Positions 46,592 through 57,952 of a DNA stretch of 64,000 nt are shown here, in pieces (position 1 is the first letter of the stretch; each line of letters starts with the position of its first letter). Origin of the DNA: Xanthoparmelia taractica (taxonomy: Eukaryota; Ascomycota; Lecanoromycetes; Lecanorales; Parmeliaceae); the NCBI GenBank assembly GCA_033085395.1, contig JANQBS010000083.1:62001-126000 (forward strand). The letters are read 5' to 3'. The notes under the pieces were generated by a model, which saw only the letters and a program-made list of their open reading frames with translations, made no database searches and had not been told where the DNA came from. A program made the translations under genes and the position numbers.

Positions 46592-48763
46592 AGCTGTTGA
46601 ATCTGCTATTTGTGTCATGAGATGAGTAAAGTCAAGGAAAGTAAAGTAAAGTAGGAGGGATACCTCGGGATCCTTTTTAATGCTTGCTGTGACGAAGCCT
46701 GTGAGCTTCAAACTATTTTACTTACTGCTAAGGTACGTAAGGTACGTAAAGTATTTTTAAATACGTAATCAACCTAATGTAAAATCCCGGATCTCAAATA
46801 CAGTACAACTTGACCTAGATTACCTTACTTTTGGATGGTTTAATAAGGTGCTAGCAATGAGCAAGATGGACAATGGTAAAAGGATCGAGGCGGCATGCAA
46901 ATTGAAGCAATTGCATGCCTCTCCGCGTTCAACAGGTATTTCCCCCCCCCAAGCCTCTCGGGTTGCATGTGGTCGCAGTGTGGACGCAGCGGACGCTAGC
47001 ACCAGACTCCGCACGAGGGGCAGATCTGACATGGAAAATGTTGCACACAAATATCCATGTCGCAGAAGACGCCCTTCAAGTCCCTGTGAGGGCAAGGATT
47101 GTCCCATTGTAATCCAAGGTATGGGTGGAGTAAAGGGCTCTTGTCAGTCTTTTGATAGTCGCAAAGGTCAGAGGATTTCCCATTGCAGAAGAGATGCGCA
47201 AGCTTCACGTTTCTTGACTTTTTTCCTTCTCTTTTTATTTCCCTTCTTTTTTCCTGGGGCTATGTTGTGAGAGTCGAGGCTGATGGGGCATGATGCATGA
47301 ACTAATCTTTTGTAGTGGCTCCTAAGCCGAAATTGCCGGGTGGATAAAAGAAGCACCAGCGCTCCAGATCTTGAAGAAGAGCGCGCATGTTCGGGCGTCG
47401 GAGATGGGAGGGATAAGGCTATTTCAAATTACCTTTTGCCCCGTATTATCTGATGGCGGTTCCGATGGCCAAATAGAAAGCACGATGGCGGAGGTGAGTG
47501 GTAAGAAAGAAGAAGGCAGGTAATGCAGGCAAAGTCAAAGAATGATGGTTGAGGAGATCGAGGGAATGGGGAAAGCATCGAGGAGGAAGAAGAAGAAGAA
47601 GAAGAATGAATCGACGATGGCAAAGCGATGAAGGTTTGCATTCCACCAAAACCATCAGGGTCCAGACAAAATGAATAAATGTATACAAGTAAAGACGATA
47701 CATTACTGTATTTTTAAAAGTACAGCCAATAACATCTTATCCTCATTACTAAGCCTTCTGGTTGGGAAAAGAGCTTCCTCTTTGCTCTGAGGTAATCTTC
47801 TGGACCCTTATTCCTTTTCTCTTTCTCCCAACCAAAAAGATCTGCGATAAATGATAATGAATAATAATAAAAACAACAAGGGATGATCATCGTCATCGTC
47901 ATCGTCATCATCATCATAATAATAATGATAATTATTATTCTGAAGGTAAGGTAAGGTAGTATTATTATGAATTATCCTATTATGAATTATCTATTGTGAA
48001 TTATGTACGGAGTGTATGAGTTAGTCTAGGGATCATTGAAATAAATCCAAGATCTACAGATCAAATATCGATTGCGCCAGGCCTTGTATTAGATGATGCT
48101 CTTAAAAATTCCATGGACAATCAATCTTTCTCCGTCTTCTGTTCCTCCATGTCTGTGCATGCATTTTTCAATTCGATCCCAATTCATATTCAATCCTTCA
48201 TGATCCCCATCCCATCCATTCCTACACCTATCTTCACTTTACTTTACTTTACTTTATCTTACTCACAAATTAACAACAACCTGCCTACCTTGACACTCTT
48301 CTTATCCATTCATCATGTTCCCTTCCATCATTCGAGTCCACAATCTCCGCTCCGACATCTGACTTCCTCCCTTCCCTCCTCCCTCTTCGGACCTTAACCA
48401 TTTTGTAACCTACGACCGGTTCAGCGGACATCGTACCCATAATCACATATCGTACCCTTCTCCGTGGCCTACATCAAGCCCTCCTACTCGATTCAGTGGG
48501 TATATAAACCATAAACATTATCATATACCCCAACCTACGAGCTGGACTTTTTCCCAGCATCCACAGCGTCACGACTTTTAACACAACACCGTCGAACCCT
48601 TTTTTGGAGAAATAATACGACGAGCGTGAATACAAGAGCCAGCAATTCATGGGAAACCTGAGGCTTACATCTCCCATAAGCCGCCATTGCGCCATCGGAC
48701 TTGGTTCCCATGAACCAACAAGTCGGACATTAGGTCCTGATTACCCTACGGCTCCTAGCGTTG
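46592..48763. other. Long intergenic region, repeat-rich
   Basis: No supportable gene over about 2.1 kb. GTACGTAAGGTACGTAAAG is tandemly repeated near 46733-46752, an AGGTAAGGTAAGG run lies near 47944-47957, and a CATCGT/CATCAT microsatellite with AATAAT lies at about 47887-47940. Frames near 46848-47270 and 47429-47917 are low-complexity shadows. The leader of the SAM-HMG gene occupies the right end. Confidence 0.5.
47887..47940. repeat. CATCGT/CATCAT microsatellite
   Basis: Tandem CATCGT units passing into CATCAT and AATAATGATAATTATT; a simple repeat, not coding. Confidence 0.85.
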
Positions 48764-50849
48764 ATGACTGACCTTTACCCCATCTTGTCTCGCCTGGGCC
48801 TTGCGCAATATGTCGAAAAGTTTAGCGAAGAAGGCTTCGAAACTTGGGAAACCGTCCTGGACATCACCGAATCAGATCTGTACGATTGTGTTCTCGACCT
48901 CAAGGTGCCTAGCTAACTGAGACGTTCTCAGGGATGCTTTGGGAGTAAAGCTTGGGCATCGCCGGGTCAGTAACCGTTCAGTTGACGCTCGTTTTTGGCG
49001 AGCATGATTCGCGAAACATTCAGCTGACCTTGGTTTAGGTATTGCAAAGAGAGATAGCACAGACGCGTGGTACGCATGTGGAGCTATTGAGTTCGCCATT
49101 TAGATCAGGCCATCACGATGATCGTCAGGGCAATGGAGATGAGATCAGGGCAGACGGCCAGGGCGCTACCAGTACAAGCGGCAAAAGGAAATACCGGCGT
49201 CATCCCAAGGTATCGACCTTTCTTGTTGGTTGTGGGAGATGTTGCATGCTGGTTCGAATTTTTCCGGGTATCTGGCTAATCATTTGGTGCAACTCTGCAG
49301 CCCGATGAGAATGCGCCTGAAAGACCACCATCTGCCTACGTTATCTTCTCGAACAGTGAGCGTCGTCATTCGCCCCCCAAAATCTTACTGATGGCATCAG
49401 AAATACGAGAAGAATTGAAACCCGAAAATCTATCGTTCACGACCATTGCTAAAAGAGTAGGAGAGCGCTGGCAAGACATTCCGGCAGAAGAGAAGGAGCC
49501 ATACGAGTCCGAAGCTTCCGCGGCGAAAGAGAAATACCATGCCGAAATGGCAGATTATAAAACCACCAAATCCTATAGAGAGTATCAGCAGTACTTGGCC
49601 GAGTTCAAAGCAAAGCATGCTTCGAATCCGGGTAGGTACGAAGTGTCCTGATCACTTCGCTAAGCTAAATGATAAACAAGATGGTAAACGGCCAAAGCTC
49701 ACGCCAGAAGAAACCCAGGAGAGTACAACTAGCAGTGGGAGTCTGGTCAGCCTGCCGGACGGCCCCGAATCTTTATCTGGTAGTACCGATCCTAGGCACC
49801 GAAGAGTTGGCTCCGTGAGTTCAGAAGGCCTCTATTCAGCTACCAGTGGACTTCCATCACCTGCAAGTGTGACATCAGGGCCAGGTGTACGACGTGGTGG
49901 TCTGTCTTCCATTGTTCCGCTCGGTAATACGTCGCCATTGTCCGCATCGCCGTCCACACCTTCAATTCGCAGGGAGTCTTCAACTAGCCAATTGTTTCAC
50001 AACTCTGCCCAGGGTCGGCCTTCTGCCGAGAGACAAACCGAGCGATTGGCCATCACACCTTCGGGATCAGACCAGAATTATACCCGCATCGTGCCGCTCG
50101 AGAGCAGGGAGGCGCGAACATTGCGAGGACCGTTCATTGAGCCAGGAAAGAACCCCCTTGAGAATCCGCGGCGGTCCGCCCGCATGCCAACACAAATCCA
50201 GTATGTTGCCTCGGATTCATCCAAATCATCGATAATTTCCACCTTGTCGAGTAGCAGCACTGCTGCTTCGTCCCTCTACTCCCCTGCCACGCTAGATGGA
50301 GAAAAGAAGCCTGCATTGTCTCTCCCACCACTCGCGACCCTTGACCCCAAGTCCAGTAGTAATGCATCGTCGTACTCCGAACCAGCACCTCGGCCAAGTC
50401 TTCAACCACTAGCTAGCCGAACAGCATCATCGTTCGCCTCGGATCAGCCTTCGCAGTCTCCATTCAATCCATCCTCATCCACAGGTATGAAGTTCGAGTC
50501 CCTTCAACTCCCACTACCATACAACATCTCATTTGGCCAGCATCCAGTGCCACGACCCGACAGCGACGGTAGATTGGCTGACACGCTTGATCTTCAAGAA
50601 GCATCACGGGAGAGGAACTTGCTTCGCGATTTGAGCCTTGTGCATGAGCATAGAGGTGTTACTCCAACGATCCCACGAGGTCGGCCTGAACCTCGGCATC
50701 CTCCGCATCACCCTAACCTACCATCTCTCCCATCCCTCCTACGTGACGATTCTTATGATTCAATTCCCCACAATGCGGATCCTCTTTCGGTCCTGGCCTA
50801 TGCTGGACGAATCGTTGGACGAGAACGCGAGACTCCACGACCATCTTGA
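48764..50849 (+). CDS. SAM and HMG-box protein, likely transcription factor
   Basis: Six exons: 48764-48879, 48932-48965, 49039-49209, 49301-49355, 49401-49631 and 49681-50849, 591 residues. Residues 1-50 form a SAM-like domain (LSRLGLAQYVEKFSEEGFETWETVL ... LGVKLGHRRVLQREI; the first part is quoted in pieces here because introns split it). Residues about 108-190 form an HMG box: PDENAPERPPSAYVIFSN, then FTTIAKRVGERWQDIP and EKYHAEMADYK. The remainder is Ser/Pro-rich with no domain. SAM plus HMG box on one protein is a known fungal arrangement. HMG boxes bind and bend DNA, so a nuclear regulatory role is likely; the target is unknown. This is not a MAT gene by sequence. The second exon is only 34 bases. 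Confidence 0.85.
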
Positions 50850-51391
50850 CTGCCTCTACGAATTTTATCTGCAAGCATGGCATGGAGCTTCTCACTACCT
50901 CGGCCCGCTTTTGGTACATTGAAGCAAAGCGGCAGCCCGAGGTGGATGAAACTTGGAATTCGAGAAGATCTATTACGTTCTTCCCTATTTGGACCAGTTT
51001 TTCCACCTCATCTAGGTGGGGGCTGCATCACATGAAGCAATTCAAATTCGCGAACGCTGCGGTATTGATTCATCAAGCTCGTCAAGACCCTCAAACTTCA
51101 AGCGTGCCACTGATGAATCGATTTGATAGCTAGCAGGTCATACTCACATGTACGTAGTCGAGATACCCATGCTTTTCATAAAGGTACGAATTGAATGCAA
51201 ACTGTGTTTCGTCAGACGCGATTGAATTCAAGCGACATGTCAAGAACCTGCCTCATGGGAGGTTGTTGAGGCGCGTAGCAAGGCTTCGGAACATTTATTG
51301 TACATCGAGAGAGGGTTACTGGGTGAAGCTGTCTGCTTTCGCTCTCGCCTCAACGAATGAGAGTGTGAAGAATAAAGATGCATCTTAGCCG
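50850..51391. other. Intergenic region between convergent genes
   Basis: A frame at 50846-51133 overlaps the end of the HMG gene but has no supporting motif. No gene recognised. Confidence 0.45.
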
Positions 51392-52234
51392 CTAGAAGCT
51401 CCTGGTCCTATCTCCTTTCCATAGTCCTAGTAATTCCCCTGTCTCTCCAACCCACTCGACGACACAGTCAACAGCTGCTTTCACCAGTCCCTTTTTCCTC
51501 CTTGTCTTCCCATCGCCACCGCTGCCCAAGCTTCCATCGCTTGTCGCTAGAGTCCCCCCAGTGGCATACTCACTGCCCATGCTCGGGAGCACATTCTCAC
51601 CAGCGCTTAGTGATACGAAGAGGGCGAAGGGGACTAGCCAAACGCAGATACCGAAGTAAGAAGCGATTTCAGTGAAGGTGGGTATCTCAGGACGGTCGTA
51701 GATGGATGAAGAGGAAGAAGGTGATGGAGGCGTAGAGAAGTGACGGAACCAGAGAAAGTGGTTGACAAGGACAAGTACTATGTCTTCTGTCAATTCGAAG
51801 CATTTGGATTGGGGCAGGGGTAGGGTAGCTTACCGCACGAAAGGATGAAGACTGAGTCGGTCAATTTGACAATGGGAAAGTGGCGCAGATTGCCCATGTA
51901 GACGCCATGGCTGACTATACTGACGAGGGAGAGGAGAAGGGGGAAGCGGTCGATCAGAGTCAGGAGGGTCTGGATAGCGACGATCGCGTAGATAAGGCGC
52001 GTGAGGAGCTTACGTGCGAATACGGTGTGCTCCTCTACCAGTTCGGAGAGGTAATAAAGTCCGCTTGCTATGAATTGATGGGTCAGCTTTGGTCGATGGG
52101 GTTCTTGGTTGAAAGGGGGAAAGGGATGAGGGGGAAAGGGATTGTGTAGGGGCCACTTGTATACCTATAGCCAGGGTCAGAAATCCAAAGCCCAGTAAGA
52201 CTCCTGTATAACCGACAAGAGGGAGAATCCACAT
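51392..52234 (-). CDS. SVP26: Svp26/TEX261 family ER-Golgi cargo receptor
   Basis: Minus strand, three exons: 52234-52165, 52067-51834 and 51777-51392, 229 residues, the size of the yeast protein. The protein starts MWILPLVGYTGVLLGFGFLTLAI and has four hydrophobic segments; conserved landmarks are GLYYLSELVEEHT, TLLTLIDRFPLLLS and VLVLVNHFLWFRHFS. The last junction was set to give LSC-VLVLVNH, the family reading; the acceptor 9 bases upstream would insert three residues. Svp26 is known to sort Golgi membrane proteins such as mannosyltransferases into COPII vesicles. The Ser-rich C-terminal tail (STPPSPSSSSS) is cytosolic by inference. It is divergent from BUD23 with 254 bases between starts. 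Confidence 0.93.
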
Positions 52235-52488
52235 GTCGTGATGGATGAGGTCTCCATAAACGCCAAGGTTGGGACCGATGACAGAGCGCCCCGCTAATTT
52301 TTGAGGCTCGCAAAGAAAGAAAAGATCCTCCTCCTCCTCCTCCTCCTCCACCTCCTCCCTCTGCTCCGCTCCAACGCACATATAAGCTTCCTTTGGATTG
52401 AAAATTGTGAGAAATTGGCATTACCAATTTCTCCAGTCTCGCACTCTTCACATATTTGACATGAGGGCGACAATAAGCAGCTCGAACC
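52235..52488. promoter_or_regulatory. Shared divergent promoter, SVP26 and BUD23
   Basis: The whole space between two divergent start codons. Contains a TCC run at about 52326-52352. Promoters of both genes must lie here. Confidence 0.55.
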
Positions 52489-53386
52489 ATGTCTCGTCCA
52501 GAAGACATACTGTAAAGCCCTACTCTCACCCCCAATTCATCCCTTCACCCAGCCTTTGCCCTGCTGACCATCCTCTAGCCCTCCCGACCTCTTTTACAAC
52601 GACACCGAGTCTCGCAAGTACACTACATCTTCCCGCATACAGAATGTGCAGGTTGAAATGACCAACCGCGCCCTTGAGCTCCTCTCCCTACCTTCTCCGT
52701 CCCTGGTCCTCGACATAGGCTGTGGTTCTGGCCTTTCCGGCGAAATCCTCTCTTCAGTACCCCCAATAGACGGTGGTCCTCATGTTTGGATCGGCATGGA
52801 TATCTCCGCTTCCATGCTTGACATCGCCATGCAACGAGATGTTGACGGCGATCTCCTACTCGCCGATATTGGCCAGGGCGTACCATTCAGGCCAGGTAGT
52901 TTCGACGCGGCCATCAGTATCAGCGCCGTCCAGTGGCTTTGCAATGCCGAGAGCAGTGACACCAGCCCTCAGGGTCGACTCACGCGCTTCTTCAACGGTC
53001 TCTACGCAAGTCTGAGGAGAGGAGGCAAAGCGGTGTGCCAGTTCTACCCCAAGAACGAGGCGCAGAGGAACATGGTCAGCGCGGCGGCTATTAAAGCGGG
53101 CTTTGGAGCCGGATTGTTGGAGGATGGAGCTGGGACGAAGAATTCCAAGGTCTATTTGGTATTGAGTGTTGGCGGTGGGGCCATTGAGGGAGTGGTGGAG
53201 GGTATGGACGGGGTGGATGTCGTGGACAGAGGGAGAACCAACCATGAAAGGAAAAAAACAGAGAAAATGGTACCAAAGGGAGGTAAACAGTGGATCCTGA
53301 GGAAGAAGGAGCAGATGGAAAGGAAAGGGAAGGTCGTAAAGAACAACTCGAAATTCAGTGGGAGAAGGAGAAAAATAGCATGGTGA
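52489..53386 (+). CDS. BUD23: 18S rRNA (guanine-N7) methyltransferase Bud23
   Basis: Two exons, 52489-52511 and 52579-53386, 276 residues (yeast Bud23 has 275). The first exon codes MSRPEDIL and joins to PPDLFYNDTESRKYT. The S-adenosylmethionine motif is LDIGCGSGLSGEIL, followed by the motif II-like GMDISASML and the FDAAISISAVQWLCNA block. The C-terminus is basic, with KKTEKMVPKGGKQWILRKKEQ, a typical nucleolar tail of this family. Bud23 methylates the guanine of the 40S P-site region and works with Trm112 in small-subunit maturation. All landmarks are intact. Alternative assignment to another class I methyltransferase is unlikely given the NDTESRKYT start and KGG tail. Confidence 0.95.
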
Positions 53387-53595
53387 CGATTATGAGGTCT
53401 TCCAATCACTCCGTGTTTGCATGACGCTGGGGCCAGAAATGCTTGGAAACTTTGCACGAATAAACTGGGATCCTGTTCAATGATGATAGCTGTTGGCCAA
53501 GGCTCAAAGCAGTCATGTACCACGCTGTGCTCATTCCAACATTTTATTCTTCTCTGGTGGGTATCCAATACTATGTACATCCGTGTTTGTAGAGC
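53387..53595. other. Short spacer between convergent genes
   Basis: 3' flanks of BUD23 and the isocitrate dehydrogenase gene. Nothing else seen. Confidence 0.5.
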
Positions 53596-55030
53596 TCAGG
53601 CCGTTTCCATGTGATCCAGCACAGACCTCGTAAAATCGTGGGTGGTGCTATTGCCACCCATATCTCGAGTTCTCGTTTTGCTTATCGCTCATATCAGCAT
53701 TCGTAGGCTGATTGCAGTGGAGATACTTACCCTTCTTTTATCACGTCGTAGACGGCTTTTGATATACGGTTCGCATGTTCATCAAGACCTAAATGGCGGA
53801 GAAGCATTGAACCAGATAAGAGCATCGCTGTGGGGTTAGCCTGATCCTTTCCTTTGATATCAAGGCCAACATGTCGACATCCTGGCTCAAATACCGCAAC
53901 GTCACGACCCATGTTGCAACCTGGCACAATACCTGGGCCTCCAACGAGCGCAGCACCTACATTTGATAGGATACCACCGTAGAGGTTTGGCATTACCATG
54001 ACATCGAACTGTTGTGGTCTGGAGACAGCCTGCATCGAGGCGTTATCGACTATCATGTCGTTGACCGTCAAAGTCGGGTAATCCTGGGCAACTTTATGGA
54101 ACGTATCTCTGAAAAGACCGTCGGCAAGCTTCATGATGTTGGCTTTATGTATACATGTGACCTTTTGCCTGTGATTAGCAAGGGCGAAGCTGAAAGCAAA
54201 CTTGGCGATCCGCTCGGATTTCGCTCTTGTGATAATTTTGAGAGATTCGACAACCCCTGAGACAGATTGATGCTCCAGACCCGAGTATTCGCCTTCAGTA
54301 TTCTCTCGAATTATACATAAGTCCACATTATCATGTCGAGTCTTGTAGCCAGGGATGTTTTTGATGAGAACGATAGACGCATAGATATCGAGTTCTTGTC
54401 GCAGCGCGACGTTGAAAGACTGGTGGCCAGACCTCTCAACAGGAGTGTGTAAGATGCCTAACAAGGTCTCAGGAAAGCGTCTACGAAATACAAAATAGAT
54501 CCCTTACCCTTCAGGCCGAGTTTATTCCTCTTCAAAGAAGCGATGGACTCCCTGAAAAGCTCCTCGGAATGCTTATCTCCAGACTCCACTCCAGTGACGT
54601 CGATCTGCTCCCACTCAATAGGTACATTATCGGCCTTGAAGATAGACTTGACAGATTCGGCAACCTCAGCACCAATACCGTCGCCTGTATTTTCGTGTAA
54701 GTGGCTTTGAAGCTGGCAGGGGGGATGATGCTCAATTGCTCACCTGGTATGAGTGTCGTTGTGTATTTGCCGCCAAACTTGGTTGGTTGGAAGATATCGG
54801 ACTGCACTGTAGCCATAGCTAGTAGGGAGATCAGTCAATGACAATGGCTTGGGTTTCAGAAGATTTTACTCCTTGCGATCGGTGGGGTACCGCGCCATAT
54901 TGATGATGCCTTTACGCCTTGAAAGAGGGACTAGTCGGCCAGCGCGCTGATTAGCAACTTGAACTTATTTGAAATTTGAGATAATCCTCGGCCATACCTT
55001 TGAGAGTGTTGTAGAAGTTGAAGACAGCAT
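53596..55030 (-). CDS. IDH1: NAD-dependent isocitrate dehydrogenase subunit 1, mitochondrial
   Basis: Minus strand, six exons: 55030-54998, 54930-54891, 54818-54744, 54684-54508, 54457-53731 and 53680-53596, 378 residues. The first exons give a mitochondrial presequence (MLSSTSTTLSKSLFQGVKAS, continuing SIWRAMATVQ) rich in Ser, with few acidic residues. The mature part begins FGGKYTTTLIPGDGIGAEV. Signatures are LKGILHTPVERSGHQSFN, the substrate-site RENTEGEYSGLEHQ, the conserved NDMIVDNASMQ and GILSNVGAALVGGPGIVPG. It resembles fungal Idh1, the allosteric subunit that pairs with Idh2 in the TCA cycle. The C-terminus DMGGNSTTHDFT fits the family. The frame is kept through all five introns. The acceptor for exon 2 was chosen because the alternative at 54950 shifts frame downstream. 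Confidence 0.93.
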
Positions 55031-56417
55031 TGTGGTTGCTGATCTAGGAAAGCAACTGAGGATGGATTATCTTCGTACGACGAGTCGTATTATCGTGTTT
55101 TATGCCAAGCTTTCTGCACGCACTAGCAAATAACGTGAGTCTCGAGCTTGCAAGGGTTGAGCCTCCTCTCGCCACTCACCACACGGAAAAAGAACTCTTG
55201 AGCATTGCTTCTGTGCTCTTTTCCTATCATGACCGCAGCCACGACATCTTTGCTGGACTTTTTGATTTAATTATGGTACACCTATAGACAATATTGATGC
55301 CCTCCTGAGGTGCCCTGGCGCCAATCCTCCGTACTGTCTTGAGACATTAAGTGTGAAGAGCTGAATTTTGAAACCCCTGAAAAATCTCTACGTCACGTCG
55401 TTTTCATCCAAACGAAAAGATTTACCTTTCGACACTGCTCGACGTACTTTCTATATTTCCTGTCGTGGTTCCTTAGGAGCCGCTCCTTGGTCTTCTCTCC
55501 TCAAATTCATTGCTTCAAGTCTGCCGCCAATTGTATGGTGGTTTTCATTTCCTAAATGCTGCGGCTCAGTCTTGAATAAGTTGTCGACCGTTCGTCTTTC
55601 AGGCTGGCCTTGTGTCTCATAATGAACAATGAACGTTGTTCAGAGCCAAAGATTCCTATATCTTTATCATCAAATGTTGGTGCTCGCTTTTAAAATGTGG
55701 CCCAATCGAGGTTAGCGTTCAATTAAGTCCTTACCGGATAGGGGTATCAATAGTAGTCTCCTTCAACAAGAGGTCGCAATCCCGCAAGGAGAGGTACTGG
55801 CGGCAGGCAAAGAATCGCCTATATTCACAGACCGCAATCTGTGAACAAGCCCGCAATGGTAACGCTTGACTCGCACCCGTAACCCGGCTTTTTGGGAGTC
55901 TTTGGGAAGTCGATGTCCTTTCATGTCCTGGAGCCTTCTGCTCTGGTAGCGATCATGAAAGGTCCCAGGAGGAATCTGTGGCCATTTAGACAGGTTCGGA
56001 AATTTCGTCCGCCTTCATACGCCCTGATGCAAGGTCTTCCTGTACTATCGTCACTCTTAATCTCTCTGTCACTAACACCAGTTCGAGATTCTATTCGATA
56101 AGCCAGCAGGCCTTTGTATATCTTATTGATATTCGCTTTTGCATCATTTCGTCTGGGCACCTTATTGAGAAGTGCTTTTCTTTATGGACAACCTTTCACC
56201 GCTTCGACTCTATTGACAATTCCAACGCCTCGAGTCCCTTGTCTTCGCCTATAAAGGTCTATGACTTGACCTTGACATCCTGCAATTTTCTTCCATCATA
56301 CACTCTCTTTCCAAATTTCCTTCAACATCGATCCTCAGGCATTTTCTTCAGACAATAATCACTCACTTCAACAGCCTACTACAAGAATATATCAGCTCCA
56401 AATCAGTATTGATTACC
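55031..56417. other. Intergenic region and pheromone gene promoter
   Basis: No gene supported. A small palindrome, TTCACAGA/TCTGTGAA around a 6-base loop, lies at 55824-55845. A CTTC-rich leader lies just before the pheromone precursor ATG. A short frame at 55102-55287 has no known motif. Confidence 0.5.
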
Positions 56418-57148
56418 ATGAAGGTCACTAGCATCATCTTCACTACACTCTTCGTAGTTGCCTCTATCGAAAGTGCCGCAGTTTCGGAACCAGCGCCCGA
56501 AGCACAGAGCTGGCACGGAGTCTGTTACAGGGCTGGCGAATCATGCTCTAAGCTGAAGCGGGCTGCCGAGGCCGCCGCTGAAGCTATAGCTGATCCCCAG
56601 AGCTGTGACCAATCCTGTGGCGAGCCTTGCTCCAAAGTCAAACGTGATGCTCTCGCTCTTGCAGAGGCTACCGCCAAAGCCTTTGCAGCCGCCGATCCAG
56701 AAGCTCGTCCATGTCACGCTCCTGGAGCGCACTGCTCGAAAGCCAAACGTGAAGCTCTCGATGGTTGCGAAGAAGCCTCACTCGCTCAAAGGACTCGTAA
56801 GCTGATCATCGTTCCTTATGCCCTTATATAGATACATGCTAACAGGTCGCCTAGCACATGGAGGCAGCTGGCACGGGTACTGCTGGCGAGCAGGAGAAAC
56901 TTGCTCCAAACTCAAGCGCGCAGCAGAGGCTGTCGCCGAGGCTATCGCCCCGCCTATCCAAGATCCCGGAGCAGGTAAGCAGACTCAACTTTGAAAGCTC
57001 CTATCTCATAATTCTAGACGCTAATACCTCTCTTGCAGAGTCTGAAAGCTGGCATGGATCGTGCTGGCCTACTGGAGAGCACTCTGCCAAGCAAAAGCGT
57101 GCACTTGACGACGTGAACAATCTCCTCGACAAAATCCTACTCAGATAG
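56418..57148 (+). CDS. Alpha-type peptide pheromone precursor (Ppg1/PpgA-like)
   Basis: Three exons: 56418-56796, 56846-56974 and 57039-57148, 205 residues. The start is a signal peptide (MKVTSIIFTTLFVVASIESA). Five cassettes follow: residues 31-48 (SWHGVCYRAGESCSKLKR), 62-76 (SCDQSCGEPCSKVKR), 98-111 (PCHAPGAHCSKAKR), 134-151 (SWHGYCWRAGETCSKLKR) and 173-190 (SWHGSCWPTGEHSAKQKR). Each ends in KR, a Kex2 cleavage site, and most are followed by Ala/Glu-rich spacers (AAEAAAEAIA) like the dipeptidyl-aminopeptidase-trimmed spacers of known precursors. Ascomycete alpha-type pheromones share a Cys-x3-Gly-x2-Cys core; copies 1, 3 and 4 have it, copy 2 has one extra residue, and copy 5 has lost the second Cys. 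Symbol ppgA/ppg1 is not assigned because the peptide is unusual (SWHG extension). Mature ends are inferred. Confidence 0.85.
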
Positions 57149-57952
57149 ATTGCACCCAGTGGATAGCGTCGAGAATACCTACGGCCTCTCATCAATACTT
57201 TTCACAAATATCAACACGCTCGCATTCACTTCTTGTTATTGGCTAAACAAACTTCCCACTTTCTTGAGAAATTACGCTCTCTTATTTCCTTCACCTTTTC
57301 GTGGTGGGTACGCTGACTGTTGGAATAATTCAACCTACATCACCCAGCACCAATCTCTTATCACGGAGAGGCTCTTCTTGACGTAAGGATTTACTCAAGT
57401 ACGTCATCAATATCATTCTTACAGACGTTGATCGTCTCCTTGGTCTAGCAATCGAAGGATTATAATATCCTTTTGGGTAACACCAGCGCTGGACGATGAG
57501 TGGCTAGGCCTTTCGCAACGGCATTTAAATCAATCTTTTTATAATATAGCGCTTTGTACTATTACATTATCTAATTCTGGTAGATTTAGTCGCAATCGAG
57601 CACTTAGGAGTATCATCATACGTCGCACGTAAAGGATGCTTGTCTTGTTTCTTCTTTAACTCAATATCGATCTCAGGGTTCAACTTTGCGCTCTCTGACT
57701 GGTCCTGAAACTTGCTGTGGGCATGCAACATTGCTCCCATCGAGAAATACGATCGACTTACTAGCGGTGGACAGTGGCTACATAGACTTTCAACCCCAAG
57801 ACACAAGGTAAGTAAGAAGAGATGGTAGTCCCCTGTAGACGCACTTTTATCGTATACGAACAATTGCGGCTAGATTGATGACAACACTAGCGGTAATCTA
57901 CCGTATTAATTTCCTGGCTTTCCACACGAGGTCCAGTTTTGACCTTGCTGCA
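57149..57952. other. Intergenic, one weak minus-strand frame
   Basis: A minus-strand frame at 57863-57567 (98 codons; GAMLHAHSKFQDQ, LNPEIDIELKKK) looks compositionally normal, but I do not recognise it and cannot place a start. Possible small gene, low support. Nothing else seen. Confidence 0.35.

Noticed and set aside
46848..47270. 140-codon plus-strand frame
   Set aside because: Mixed composition, ends in a Phe-rich tract from CTT repeats, no motif, no splice context.
48764..50849. MAT1-2 mating-type HMG gene
   Set aside because: The HMG box is preceded by a SAM domain and lacks the mating-type HMG pattern; the pheromone gene 6 kb away is probably coincidental.
57567..57863. Minus-strand 98-codon frame as a firm gene
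   Set aside because: Composition is acceptable but no family is recognised and the start is arbitrary; kept only as a remark in the spacer.
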